In this document: positions 54,299 to 63,083 of the stretch, piece by piece | Layout: each line of letters begins with the position of its first letter | Numbering within the stretch: the first letter of the stretch is position 1 | Assembly: GCF_016767175.1 (NCBI RefSeq) | Contig: NZ_CP068564.1 | Span: 2,170,001 to 2,234,000, forward strand | Direction: 5' to 3' | Length of the DNA: 64,000 nt | Source of the DNA: Keratinibaculum paraultunense | GTDB lineage: Bacteria > Bacillota > Clostridia > Tissierellales > Tepidimicrobiaceae | The notes under the pieces: generated by a model | What the model was told of the DNA's origin: nothing | What the model saw: only the letters and a program-made list of their open reading frames with translations | Database searches by the model: none | Translations under genes and position numbers: made by a program

Positions 54299-54800
54299 AG
54301 TATCTCTCCCTAAACTGTGGTAATCTTTTTATAAATTGATTTTTTTTAGATTCATATAAATTATCTCTCAACAATACCTCATCTATAATTTGATTTATTA
54401 ATTCTTTATCAGATATATCTATAAGTTCATCTATATCCTCTATGTCTTTTTGTTCTAGTCTGATTATTTTGCTTACAATTATATCTTCAGGGGACAATAA
54501 ATATACATTTAAATATTTAAATTTGTTTAGCTTTATGGCTCTTTCCTTATATTTAGGTGATATTATAGTGCTTTCATATTCTAACATATCGAAATCCCTT
54601 AATTGTACAAAAACTCTCCCTAATTTAGAAGGATAATTTAAATCTATAAAATCAAAATCCCTTGTGGCCCTTTCAGTATATTCTCCTAATATACAGGCAG
54701 CCCCTCCTAAAAAATATATGTCGAAAGGTTCAATATCAAAAGCTATAGCAACTTTCTCCATATCAAAAATTCTATCTTCTAACTGTTTCTTTAATTCCAT
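54291..54800 (-). CDS. DUF6036-type nucleotidyltransferase-like protein, copy 2
   Basis: 169 residues, nearly identical to copy 1, with FLGGAACILGEYTERATRDFDFID. The few differences cluster in that loop (GGYTKR versus GEYTER). The ATG follows GGTGG. It is the last gene of a packet that also carries the HExxH protein. Confidence 0.75.
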   Translation of the reverse strand: MELKKQLEDRIFDMEKVAIAFDIEPFDIYFLGGAACILGEYTERATRDFDFIDLNYPSKLGRVFVQLRDFDMLEYESTIISPKYKERAIKLNKFKYLNVYLLSPEDIIVSKIIRLEQKDIEDIDELIDISDKELINQIIDEVLLRDNLYESKKNQFIKRLPQFRERYYV

Positions 54801-54883
54801 AGTTACCACCCTATATAGTAATGTATTGACACTATTATATCATATTAATAGAACCAGTTTGTATAAAATAGTAAGTTTTGTTT

Positions 54884-55783
54884 CTAATTCCCTACTAATA
54901 GCAATTCTTCTAAGTCAAAAGATAATTTAACCTTATTATTTTTCTCTAACACCTGATTTATTGCCCAATAAATCTCCATTTCTTTTTGTCTAAATATATG
55001 GTTATCAATAATTCCCATAGAATTTTGATATGCAAGTTCAGCTAAAGCCTGACAAAGCTTAATAATATATTCCTCAATATCATCTGTTATTAATTTGAAG
55101 TTTGGAAAGAAAATCTGCTTATTTTTTTCTAAATCCATTAGGTTTATATTATCATCACCGAAAATGCCTATATTCTTTCTAATAATATTTTCCATTTCTT
55201 TATAGGCAAATTTATTTGCATCCATTTCCATGGGATTTCTCAAGTATAATTCAATACAAAAGTCTTCATCTTGTTTTATTTTATATTGAAATTCCTCATC
55301 ATTGTTAAAAAGATATGCGGTTCCATCGTAGGTAAAATAATAGCGAAAGCTTCTATAAAAATCATCCATTGGGATATAGCCTTGAGATATCAAGTCCTGA
55401 TTTTTATATTGAATGGCATGTCTTATTTCATGAAATAAGTTCCATATTATAAACAAACTATTTGTTTCAATATAGTTTGGATTTAAAAAAATAACTTTTT
55501 CTTCTTTATCATAATTAGCAAAAGCTGTTTCAAAACCCTTTTTAGGAATAAATAGCAATGCCTTAAGATAGTCATTAAGTTCATATTCTTCTACTAGAAT
55601 TTCAAACATCCAGATAATACTCTTGAGTCTATGACTATGATTTAATTTCTGCCAATTAGAAAGATAAATTATGTCCATAACAGAATTCCTTGTAATTTTT
55701 ATACCATTACAATCAAAAGATTCTATTCCCATAATATTATGTTTTTGGATAAATTCATTATGTTTTTCTACTCTATATTTCAT
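54884..55783 (-). CDS. Putative zinc metalloprotease (HExxH)
   Basis: The 299-residue cytosolic protein has the motif FHEIRHAIQYKNQD (HEIRH = HExxH) at about residue 117 and, about 70 residues later, NPMEMDANKFAYKE, which could supply the third zinc ligand. This resembles ImmA/IrrE-like and phage metalloproteases. Target unknown. A GGGGGTATTC-type site lies before the ATG. A C-terminal fragment of a second copy is at 41.3 kb. Confidence 0.65.
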   Translation of the reverse strand: MKYRVEKHNEFIQKHNIMGIESFDCNGIKITRNSVMDIIYLSNWQKLNHSHRLKSIIWMFEILVEEYELNDYLKALLFIPKKGFETAFANYDKEEKVIFLNPNYIETNSLFIIWNLFHEIRHAIQYKNQDLISQGYIPMDDFYRSFRYYFTYDGTAYLFNNDEEFQYKIKQDEDFCIELYLRNPMEMDANKFAYKEMENIIRKNIGIFGDDNINLMDLEKNKQIFFPNFKLITDDIEEYIIKLCQALAELAYQNSMGIIDNHIFRQKEMEIYWAINQVLEKNNKVKLSFDLEELLLVGN

Positions 55784-55809
55784 TATAGAATACCCCCATC
55801 ACCTAATAT

Positions 55810-56004
55810 AAACATTATACTATTAAATAACAATTTATAATAGTTTTCATAACCCCTTAAACATTATCCTATAACCCATAGCTTGTCCTACTTATGATAC
55901 GGTTCACCGTATCAGTTCTACTCGCAAAATAAATAGAATGTGTTTAATAGTTAATATTGATTGCTAAAATAAAAGCATTAGGTTTAACTACATAAACCTG
56001 ATGC
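55810..56004 (-). repeat. Array boundary element, copy H with terminator
   Basis: ATTATACTATTAAATAACAA, CATTATCC.., GTCCTACT, perfect hairpin 55895-55914 (TGATACGGT-TC-ACCGTATCA), GTTCTACT, CGCAAAATAAATAGAATG.., and terminator stem GCATTAGGTTT with AAACCTGATGC (55975-56004). Confidence 0.9.
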
Positions 56005-56025
56005 CTTTATTTATTTTACAATCAA

Positions 56026-56781
56026 CTAGTCATTATTAAAATTATTTGCCATTTCTAAGACTGAAATATACCTTTCCAACTCTTCTTGTATATATTCTTC
56101 AATCATTTCTATTAACATCTGAGGATTAGAATTATTTAATTGAAAATCTGTAAAACAATTATAATATCTTTTTCTATCCTTAAATTTGATATTAATAGGA
56201 GGGTATCCTTCTTTCATAAGTTCAAAATTCATAATTAAACGTCCAGTTCTACCATTTCCATCTATAAATGGATGTATAGTTTCAAATTGCAAATGAAATA
56301 ATGCAACTTTTTCAATTATATGTTTATCCTTCATGCTTTTATTATATTCATCAACTAACCGTTCCATTAATACTGGCACCAAATATGGTTGAGGTGGTTC
56401 ATGTACTGCCCCTAAAATAGTAACTGGTATACGTCTATATTTCCCCCTATCTTGGGGCTTATCCATTAAAACTATGCTATGAATATCCTTTATAATATTC
56501 TCTGATAAGGGTATTTTTTCTTTTACTATCTCTTCTATATAAAAAAATGCTTCCTTATGTCCAATTACTTCTAAATGCTCTTTCAATGGTTTTTTATCTA
56601 TAGTAATTCCTTCCTGTAAAACAAGTGCTGTTTCTTGTAGTGTAAGGGTATTACCTTCTATTGCATTTGAATTATAAGTAAAGTCTATTAAAAATTCATC
56701 TCTAAGTCTTTTAGTTTCTCCTTCTGTAAGAGGCCGATATTCACTAAGTTTTTTTAGTAAATTATCGAGTTTTCCAAACAT
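56026..56781 (-). CDS. Fic family protein (intact catalytic motif)
   Basis: The 251-residue class II Fic protein has the inhibitory helix NSNAIEGN near residue 37 and the complete catalytic loop IHPFIDGNGRTGRLIM. Likely an AMP-transferase acting on a cytosolic target. Unlike the Fic at 25.3 kb the His is present. It is the only gene of its packet together with the unknown gene upstream. Confidence 0.92.
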   Translation of the reverse strand: MFGKLDNLLKKLSEYRPLTEGETKRLRDEFLIDFTYNSNAIEGNTLTLQETALVLQEGITIDKKPLKEHLEVIGHKEAFFYIEEIVKEKIPLSENIIKDIHSIVLMDKPQDRGKYRRIPVTILGAVHEPPQPYLVPVLMERLVDEYNKSMKDKHIIEKVALFHLQFETIHPFIDGNGRTGRLIMNFELMKEGYPPINIKFKDRKRYYNCFTDFQLNNSNPQMLIEMIEEYIQEELERYISVLEMANNFNND

Positions 56782-56925
56782 TTTATCTCCTCATTTTTTA
56801 TAATAATTAAGTATGTATATTATACCATAATTTTCTATATATAATAATTTGAAATTTTTCATAGTTACAAACTTACATTTGAAATTTACTTTACAATAGA
56901 TATTTCTAATTTAAATAAATACTCC

Positions 56926-57132
56926 CTAAGCTATAAATTCATAATGCATATATGTCCTAGGAGAGCCAGAAGAATTACCAGCTTCTCTTTCTTCCACAGT
57001 ATAAGTCATATAATCTATATCTGCTTTATTATATTCACCACTTTGTATATTAATATAATAACCAATATTACTAGGATATCTATATAAATATGCAATTGCC
57101 CTATTATCTTTAACAAATAAAATTTTAAGCAT
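56926..57132 (-). CDS. Unknown small protein (68 aa)
   Basis: From the ATG at 57132 after AAGGAGTAAGCGAAGG the product starts MLKILFVKDNRAIAYLYRYP and ends RTYMHYEFIA. No family recognised. Upstream lies the remnant of boundary element J. Confidence 0.55.
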   Translation of the reverse strand: MLKILFVKDNRAIAYLYRYPSNIGYYINIQSGEYNKADIDYMTYTVEEREAGNSSGSPRTYMHYEFIA

Positions 57133-57174
57133 TCCTTCGCTTACTCCTTGTTTCAAGTTTTCTATTTATACAAT

Positions 57175-57240
57175 ATTATACCATTTAATTCTAGTTTATG
57201 ATAACCCCATAAATATTTCCAATAACACATAGCTTGTCTA
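57175..57240 (-). repeat. Array boundary element, copy J (truncated)
   Basis: Only the left part is present (ATTATACCATTTAATTCTAG, TATGATAACCCC, AACACATAGCTTGTC). The core hairpin and right part are lost; the sequence then joins a doc gene fragment, so recombination removed the rest. Confidence 0.75.
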
Positions 57241-57369
57241 TCGAAACTCTGGAATGGTAAATTAAAGCAGAATCTAATAACCATTCATCTCTAACGCCAT
57301 CGCTTCCACCTTTTTTTAAATAAGAAGGCTATGCATTTTTAATATTTGAGTTTTAGTTAATCTTTTCAT
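57235..57369 (-). pseudogene. doc: Doc toxin, frameshifted and truncated
   Basis: The ATG overlaps the Phd stop (ATGA). MKRLTKTQILKMHSLLI runs into a stop; in the next frame GGSDGVRDEWLLDSALIYHS continues the Doc pattern. The catalytic Fic-like motif is missing because the gene is cut at boundary element J. Confidence 0.75.
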
Positions 57370-57608
57370 TTAGCTAATTCCTCAAACGCCTTCATATGTT
57401 TAGATAATACTCTTTTAGCTACTTCATCTACTTCTTCATCACCTATTGTTTCTTCATTCTCCAATTGGCTATATTCTATTAATACATAACGAGGTACATT
57501 GTTTTTCAAAATTATTGCAGCTCCATTTTCATCTACTAATCTAGCTACTTTAGAAAAATTTTGATTAGCTTCTGAAATAGATACTAAATTATTTATATTA
57601 ATTTTCAT
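57366..57608 (-). CDS. phd: Phd/YefM-family antitoxin
   Basis: 80 residues with the N-terminal Phd fold NLVSISEANQNFSKVARLVDENG and AAIILKNNVPRYVLI, then an acidic C-terminal tail for toxin binding. It is intact and followed by the decayed doc gene, so it is now an orphan antitoxin. Confidence 0.88.
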   Translation of the reverse strand: MKININNLVSISEANQNFSKVARLVDENGAAIILKNNVPRYVLIEYSQLENEETIGDEEVDEVAKRVLSKHMKAFEELAK

Positions 57609-57754
57609 AAAATATTCACCTTCCTTTTACTTATATTATATTCTTTTTTAGGATATATTCAACCTAAGTTAATTGTAAATAGATAAGAACCTTTTATATT
57701 ATGGTATTTCAAAACATAAATAAAATTAAGAAAAAATAACAGGAGAATCTCCTG

Positions 57755-58090
57755 TTATTTTATTAGTTCATTAATTTTACTCTTTACCTCATTCAAAACA
57801 TTTTCATTAACTTCGCCAAATTTCTTAATAACAATATTTTGGGCTAAAGTATAAATTTTATCCACTCTTATACATGAATCCACTTTTAAATTTCCTTCCA
57901 ACAAATCACTATTAGTAATAAATATGCTATAGTCCTTTGATGTAATATTCGAAGTAATAGCAGCCACTATTATATCCTCTGTTTTAGAATTATAATCATC
58001 ATTTGATAGTACAAGAACAGGTCTCTTTTTACTGGATGTCAAATCTGTAAATGGTATTGGAATTAGTAATATATCTCCTTGCTTATACAT
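57755..58090 (-). CDS. mazF: MazF/PemK-family toxin
   Basis: From the ATG at 58090 about 111 residues: GDILLIPIPFTDLTSSKKRPVLVLS (RNA-binding loop), then DIIVAAITSNIT and a C-terminal helix. The family cleaves mRNA. The antitoxin gene before it has lost its middle and frame, so the toxin may be uncontrolled or inactive in practice. A 14-bp terminator stem (ATAACAGGAGAATC/..CTCCTGTTAT) follows at about 57736-57762. Confidence 0.88.
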   Translation of the reverse strand: MYKQGDILLIPIPFTDLTSSKKRPVLVLSNDDYNSKTEDIIVAAITSNITSKDYSIFITNSDLLEGNLKVDSCIRVDKIYTLAQNIVIKKFGEVNENVLNEVKSKINELIK

Positions 58091-58194
58091 TATTCCATAC
58101 CTCGTCATCTATGTCATTATCCCAAAAGTCCATATATTTGATTTTCTGGAATTTCGTCTATAAGTTTTAATAAAATTTGTTTAGCAGTGTCCAT
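58083..58194 (-). pseudogene. MazF-associated antitoxin, internal deletion
   Basis: MDTAKQILLKLIDEIPENQI is identical in start to the antitoxin at 60251-60448, then the sequence jumps to that gene's end (DFWDNDIDDEVWNNV) out of frame. About 85 bp are lost. The real frame ends as YGLLG. Confidence 0.8.
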
Positions 58195-58321
58195 TCTATC
58201 ACTACCTTTCAAATAATGTAATATATTTATTATACCATATTATCTATTACATATAATATAAATAGTGCGTCTTATTAATACTGACGAAATTCGTACTTAA
58301 ATGAATGTTTTATACCTTGCG

Positions 58322-58543
58322 TTACTCCGGAGCAACTCCAAAGAATCCAATTATAATAGCTGGAATAATAAAAATTAAAATAGAAATCATCAAGAATATT
58401 AATCCTATTATAAATACTTTTTTGTAGTTTCTATTCTTTATTTTAAGAATAAGACTCGTTAAAAATAATATAATTGAAAACACTAATGATATTGGAGATA
58501 AATATATAAAAGCTAAAAATAGCGTTTTTTGTAGATCAATCAT
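58322..58543 (-). CDS. Two-helix membrane protein of unknown family
   Basis: 73 residues, two or three helices with a basic loop (KIKNRNYKK). The ATG follows GGGAGGTTTTTT. No family recognised. It lies between the mazF packet and the IS3 insertion. Confidence 0.6.
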   Translation of the reverse strand: MIDLQKTLFLAFIYLSPISLVFSIILFLTSLILKIKNRNYKKVFIIGLIFLMISILIFIIPAIIIGFFGVAPE

Positions 58544-58695
58544 AAAAAACCTCCCGGTAGACTATTTCGCTCTGTAAACTTAAATGAAAATTGAGGACTT
58601 CAATCCTCTGTGGTACAATACTATCAGCCCCCTAACCAATTTGGACAATCGCACACTAATTTAGTAAAATAAAAATTAATAGGAGGTTGTCTAAA

Positions 58696-58995
58696 TTGAA
58701 AGGGAAAGGTAAAAGGTATCCAGAAGAATTTAAGCGTCAAATTGTTAAGGAAGTAGAAGAAACAGGCAATGCTTCTTTAGTTGCAAGAAGACACGATTTA
58801 GTTCCTGGCACTGTTACTCGCTGGGTTAGGGAGTCAAAGAAGCAAAATGGATTAATTCCAAGTTCTAATTATTCCAATAATATTAATGCTAAATCTTTAG
58901 AAGAAGAAAATGAACAATTGAAAAAATTACTAGGTGAAAAAGATTTAGAAATAGCCATCCTTAGAGACCTTTTAAAAAAAACGAACCCACAATAG
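58696..58995 (+). CDS. IS3 OrfA (HTH protein)
   Basis: About 99 residues from the TTG 9 nt after AGGAGG. HTH part KRYPEEFKRQIVKEVEETGN and LVPGTVTRWVRES, then a leucine-zipper coil (LEEENEQLKKLLGEKDLEI). An A8 run at 58974-58981 near its end is a -1 slippery site (A-AAA-AAA-C) that leads into orfB. Confidence 0.9.
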   Translation: MKGKGKRYPEEFKRQIVKEVEETGNASLVARRHDLVPGTVTRWVRESKKQNGLIPSSNYSNNINAKSLEEENEQLKKLLGEKDLEIAILRDLLKKTNPQ

Positions 58996-59951
58996 AAGAT
59001 AAAGTTAACATTGCAAAGAAGTGGATTGATCTAGGATATACCGCAGTTACTGTCCTTAAAATTGTAGGCTTAAGTAGGTCTACCTATTATTACAACATTA
59101 AAAAAAGAGCTAAATCTGAAGATGTAAATGAAGATATTATAACGAATAAAGGTGGTAGACCAATTCCTGGTTATTCTTTTGATAAAGATGGCGACCGCAT
59201 TTGTGATGAACAAATAAAAGAATATATATTAGAAATCATAGAAACAGAGGGATTGTACTATGGTTATTACAAAATAACTGTGTTATTAAGGAGAAAATTT
59301 AATTTAATCATAAATAAGAAAAAAGTATATAGATTATGTAAAGAACTTGAAATCTTAAGGCCTCAAAGAAAAATTAAAGCTAAGCATCCTAGAAAAATAG
59401 CTAAAAATAGAGAAATAACATGGCCAAACTCCCTGTGGGAAACAGATGTTAAATACGGTTATATACATGGTGAAGATAGATTCTTCTATATAACTTCCTT
59501 TTTAGATGTATATGATAGAAATGTAGTAGAGTACCACATAGGCTTATCTTGTAAAACCGAGAACATAATTATAGCCCTTAAAAGAGCATTGATGAAGCGA
59601 GGGCTTTATAATAAAGAAACTAACTTAGTTATAAGGTCAGATAATGGTCCACAATTTATCAGCAATAAATTTCAAGATACTTGCAAGGAACTAAAACTAG
59701 AACACGAAAGAATACCATTTAAGACTCCAAATAAAAATGCCCATATTGAGGCTTTTCATAGACTATTAGAAGATGAATGTTTGTCAAGGTCCGAATTTAA
59801 TAGTTACGCTGAGGCTTATGAAGCAGTATCTGAATATATTAAATTCTACAATAAAACTAGAATCCATAGCTCACTAGGATATATTTCACCAACAGAATTT
59901 TATTATAAAACCTTAGAAGGTACAGCAAAATCACTAGTAGTAAAACTTTGA
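58983..59951 (+). CDS. IS3 OrfB transposase (DDE integrase), expressed by -1 frameshift
   Basis: In the -1 frame from the A8 run: TIEDKVNIAKKWIDLGYTAV, HTH-like VLKIVGLSRSTYYYN, then the rve domain with D in WETDVKYGYI, D in VIRSDNGPQFIS and E in NAHIEAFHRLLEDE. Complete and likely active. An internal TTG at 59253 is not the natural start. Confidence 0.9.
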   Translation, partial: EPTIEDKVNIAKKWIDLGYTAVTVLKIVGLSRSTYYYNIKKRAKSEDVNEDIITNKGGRPIPGYSFDKDGDRICDEQIKEYILEIIETEGLYYGYYKITVLLRRKFNLIINKKKVYRLCKELEILRPQRKIKAKHPRKIAKNREITWPNSLWETDVKYGYIHGEDRFFYITSFLDVYDRNVVEYHIGLSCKTENIIIALKRALMKRGLYNKETNLVIRSDNGPQFISNKFQDTCKELKLEHERIPFKTPNKNAHIEAFHRLLEDECLSRSEFNSYAEAYEAVSEYIKFYNKTRIHSSLGYISPTEFYYKTLEGTAKSLVVKL

Positions 59952-60075
59952 TATTTTGCCCTAAAATAACTACACATTAATATTTAGCTGAAATCAGGGG
60001 CCCGCCTTAGCGGGGGCGTAGCCTTTACCCTTGATGAAGACAAATATTAATGTAAAATCAGACAAGGGCAAAATA
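59952..60075 (+). repeat. Nested inverted repeat with GC-rich centre in the IS3 3' region
   Basis: Outer stem TATTTTGCCCT (59952-59962) with AGGGCAAAATA (60065-60075). Second stem ACATTAATATTT (59974-59985) with AAATATTAATGT (60042-60053). Inside is a GC-rich hairpin near CCCGCC-TTAG-CGGGGGCG (60001-60017). It starts at the transposase stop. It could be a structured RNA or a DNA cruciform. Confidence 0.7.
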
Positions 60076-60130
60076 AAATACTATGATATTGAAAGTATTA
60101 GTGAGTTTTTGTCCAAAATTAAGGGGTCAA

Positions 60131-60258
60131 TCCGCTATTATATCATCTGTTTTATAATTATAATTATCATTTGATAATACAAGGACAGGCCTTTTTTTAG
60201 TAGATGTTAAATCTGTAAAAGGTATTGGTATTAGCAGTATATCTCCCTGCTTATACAT
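60131..60258 (-). pseudogene. MazF toxin, 3' end removed at IS3
   Basis: MYKQGDILLIPIPFTDLTST, KRPVLVLSNDNYNYKTDDII, then the IS end. It matches the first 42 residues of the intact mazF at 57.8 kb. The rest is absent also on the other side of the IS, so a deletion went with the insertion. Confidence 0.85.
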
Positions 60259-60448
60259 TATTCCATACCTCGTCATCTATGTCATTATCCCAAAAGTCCA
60301 TACTACTTTTACTTGCCTCTTCTAACTCTTTAAACATATCTCTCTCATTTTTTATTTTTAAATATCCTATAAAATCTATTATTTCATGTATTTGATTTTC
60401 TGGAATTTCGTCTATAAGTTTTAATAATATTTGTTTAGCAGTGTCCAT
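60251..60448 (-). CDS. MazF-associated antitoxin (DUF2281-like), intact copy
   Basis: 65 residues: MDTAKQILLKLIDEIPENQI, HEIIDFIGYLKIKNERDMF, and an acidic tail. The ATG follows AAAGGTAGTGATAA. Its toxin partner is truncated by the IS. Confidence 0.75.
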   Translation of the reverse strand: MDTAKQILLKLIDEIPENQIHEIIDFIGYLKIKNERDMFKELEEASKSSMDFWDNDIDDEVWNNV

Positions 60449-60550
60449 TTTATCACTACCTTTCAAATAATATAATATATATTTATTATACCATATTATT
60501 TATTACATATAATATAAACGATGTGTAATAAATCCACATTGTTTATAAAA

Positions 60551-61072
60551 TTACTGTTCATTTAATATCTTAAAAATAATTGGCTTTAAAGTACTAAAAA
60601 ATAAATATCCTACTAAACCTCCAAATGTATTAGTTATCAAATCAGTAACATCGAATGACCTTGATGCTAAGCCTCCCCAAAATGCACTTAATAACTGAGT
60701 ACTCTCAATCGTTAAACTAAAAAGAAAAACCACAGTAACTGTTTTTAGAATACCCACTTTCCTTATAATTGGATATAAAAATCCGAAAGGTATCATCATG
60801 ATAATATTTAAAAATATTTCTCTAACAGCACCATAGTAATTTAACCTTAAATCCCTAAATGGAATAAGATTTACAGTTTCTAGAAATAAATTATTTGTTC
60901 CATTTAAAAATGGTATAGGCAATGGCATAAGTGTTACAAATAGAACCATTACAATATAAGTGTACATAAGTGTATTAATTATTAATGTTTTTTTAGGCTT
61001 TTTATTCCACTTTTTATAAAAAAACAAAAAGTATATCAGTACTAATATAATGAAATTTATTAAATAATCCAT
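60551..61072 (-). CDS. VanZ-like membrane protein
   Basis: 173 residues, five helices, with the VanZ pattern VNLIPFRDLRLNYYG, NIIMMIPFGFLYP and ESTQLLSAFWGGLASRSFDVTDLITNTFGG. VanZ proteins give low-level teicoplanin resistance in some hosts; most members are uncharacterised. GGAGGAAAAC precedes the ATG. Confidence 0.88.
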   Translation of the reverse strand: MDYLINFIILVLIYFLFFYKKWNKKPKKTLIINTLMYTYIVMVLFVTLMPLPIPFLNGTNNLFLETVNLIPFRDLRLNYYGAVREIFLNIIMMIPFGFLYPIIRKVGILKTVTVVFLFSLTIESTQLLSAFWGGLASRSFDVTDLITNTFGGLVGYLFFSTLKPIIFKILNEQ

Positions 61073-61144
61073 TATGTTTTCCTCCGTATTATATCAATTA
61101 ACATATGACACATAAATATACTGATGTTCATCTACTTAATACAT

Positions 61145-62428
61145 TTAATCATCTAATAATCCATAGTACTCTACAAAACCATGTACTAAATCTACTACTA
61201 CAACATATCTACAATCCTTATCCCCATACGTCTCATGCTTACCCTCTTCATATAGACTTGGATATAAATCTGGTATCCTATTTAATTCAATATATTTGTC
61301 AACATACCTATTAACAAATTCATTTGCTAATTTTAGGGCATTATCTTGTGTTAGTTCACTCTCTTCTAATTCATGATGGTAATTCTTTAAATGATATCTT
61401 ATTAGATTAGCCTTCTCATCAAACTCTGACTCGATTTTTATTGACACTTCATCTTCGTTTTCCATATTCCTCATATATAAAAAGCTACTATTTGGTATTG
61501 GTTTCCTGTAAGTAAAGATTTCGTCTCTTTTAAAGATATTCTCTGGTACATAATTTTCTAAGATATCATATAGTACTTCTATTTCTCTTTCGTAGTTATC
61601 CTTATCATCCTCTACAAATTCATAATCAGCATTAATCTTTCTAAAAGAACCCAATACCTTTAGCCCTTCATCATATATCTTCTTATATGAATCTACCGTT
61701 TCAGGATAGAATTGAAAATCGCTTCCAAATAATGCTTCAATATATTTTCCGTCACTATAGTCAAGCACATAAGCATCTGAACAAGTTAGCCCAGCAGTTA
61801 ATGAATAGTCACTAAGTCTTACTTCAAATACTGGTCCATAACTTTCGTATCCATCTTCGATAAATCTCTCTGCTGTCTTCTTATCGTAGACATATAGAGT
61901 CCCATCTTTTGTCTCGATAATAGCTTCATCCTTCCATGAATTTGGAAAGCTTAGAGTGTATCCATATTCTTCATTGAAATAAATAAATGTATCTTCAATA
62001 TTTGCTTCTTGATTGAATTCTCCAATCAATACATTATAATTACTTCCATCCCAAGTAACATCCTTTCCCATACTTTCTGCTACAAATCTAAGTGGAACAA
62101 AGATATTATTATCTATTAGCAATGGCTTAACATCCAATTCTAACTCTTCATCATTCACCATAGCCATATTAGAGTTTATAGTTAATAATATATTAGCATT
62201 ATTTTTTATTATATAAATCTGATTGTCAACATACTCTACTTTAAAATCCAACTTCTCGCCCAGAGCCTCAACGGGTACGAAGATTCTATCACTTTCTAAG
62301 ATAGTTTCCATATCTACACCAGCTCCATCTAATATAACATTGACCTTGTGACCTTGTGCATTTACTGGAATGCTTAACAAAACAACTAATATCAATACAA
62401 GACTCAAGTACTTTCCTATACTTTTCAC
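61145..62428 (-). CDS. Secreted protein with copper-amine-oxidase N-terminal domain
   Basis: About 427 residues from the GTG 9 nt after AAGGAG. The signal peptide ends VNAQ. Residues 30-140 are a CuAO_N1-type domain with the repeats VFVPVEALGEKLDF-like and FVPLRFVAESMGKDVTWD. The middle is a lipoprotein-like domain (YGYTLSFPNSWKDEAIIE). The C-terminus, SELTQDNALKLANEFVNRYV, is PepSY/YcdB-like. It probably acts outside the cell wall or on it. No enzymatic motif. Confidence 0.82.
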   Translation of the reverse strand: MKSIGKYLSLVLILVVLLSIPVNAQGHKVNVILDGAGVDMETILESDRIFVPVEALGEKLDFKVEYVDNQIYIIKNNANILLTINSNMAMVNDEELELDVKPLLIDNNIFVPLRFVAESMGKDVTWDGSNYNVLIGEFNQEANIEDTFIYFNEEYGYTLSFPNSWKDEAIIETKDGTLYVYDKKTAERFIEDGYESYGPVFEVRLSDYSLTAGLTCSDAYVLDYSDGKYIEALFGSDFQFYPETVDSYKKIYDEGLKVLGSFRKINADYEFVEDDKDNYEREIEVLYDILENYVPENIFKRDEIFTYRKPIPNSSFLYMRNMENEDEVSIKIESEFDEKANLIRYHLKNYHHELEESELTQDNALKLANEFVNRYVDKYIELNRIPDLYPSLYEEGKHETYGDKDCRYVVVVDLVHGFVEYYGLLDD

Positions 62429-62521
62429 GCTCATCATCTCCTTAACATTATTTTATCATGATTATAAAAATTATAAGTCATTTCCAATAATTGTAATAAT
62501 ATTGTAAATAATAAAAATAAA

Positions 62522-62560
62522 AACCAGTAAGTTTTCTAACATAATAAACCTGCTGTTTAA
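62522..62560 (-). terminator. Terminator of vapC copy 2 (remnant of a boundary element)
   Basis: AAACCAGTAAGTTT pairs with AAACCTGCTGTTT, closely similar to the terminator in element D after vapC copy 1, but the core hairpin that follows it elsewhere is missing here. Confidence 0.7.
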
Positions 62561-62781
62561 TCCTCTATATCTTCTATAATTATTGCTTCTATATTCTCTT
62601 GACTACATACATTTTTTAATTTAATATCATTTGTAATAAAGCAATCAACATTCATGGATATACCTGTAGCTAAAATTATCGCATCTGGAGTTTTAATATT
62701 ATAATTAGCTCTAATCCTTGATGCTATATCTGCAATTTTATAATCCACATCAATAATTGATAGATTATTGTTTATTCCCAC
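62557..62781 (-). pseudogene. VapC toxin copy 2, internal in-frame deletion
   Basis: The product MGINN-NLSIIDVDYKIA lacks 73 residues of copy 1 (RETILLDTN.. to ..NYP), including the first catalytic Asp. The deletion is in frame, so a 74-residue protein could be made, but it cannot be an active PIN nuclease. Confidence 0.85.
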
Positions 62782-63014
62782 GATTCTCTTTCCTCTTTTA
62801 TATATTCATTAGTGTCAATATTGTTCCATAATTCCTTTCCCAATCCTCTCATAACTTTTGCAAAATTATCTGGCTTTTCCATTAATAAGATTTGCCTAGT
62901 TTCTTCGTCATATAGCCATATAATTTCAGCACCTGGTCTCAATCCTGCTTTTTTTAATATTTCTTCTGGTATCTTTAGACTTCGGTCCTCATTTAGCTTA
63001 GAAATAAGACTCAT
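62772..63014 (-). CDS. AbrB/SpoVT-like antitoxin copy 2
   Basis: About 80 residues, nearly identical to the antitoxin at 47971-48213 (KLNEDRSLKIPEEILKKAGL). It remains intact while its toxin has been deleted, so toxin loss was selected or tolerated. Confidence 0.85.
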   Translation of the reverse strand: MSLISKLNEDRSLKIPEEILKKAGLRPGAEIIWLYDEETRQILLMEKPDNFAKVMRGLGKELWNNIDTNEYIKEERESWE

Positions 63015-63083
63015 TATTAACACTTCCTTCCTTTTATAGATATCTTAGGAGATATTAACTTACATATATTATATCATTATTTT

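Larger units (their letters stand above)
58626..60130 (+). mobile_element. IS3-family insertion sequence
   Basis: It contains orfA and orfB with a -1 frameshift site. The left end (58626-58652, GCCCCCTAACCAATTTGGACAA) and right end (60104-60128, TGACCCCTTAATTTTGGACAA on the minus strand) form an imperfect inverted repeat. The right end cuts the second mazF gene. No target duplication was found. Confidence 0.88.

Noticed and set aside
58687-58689. TTG at 58687 as start of IS3 OrfA
   Set aside because: It touches the AGGAGG site directly; the in-frame TTG at 58696 has normal spacing.
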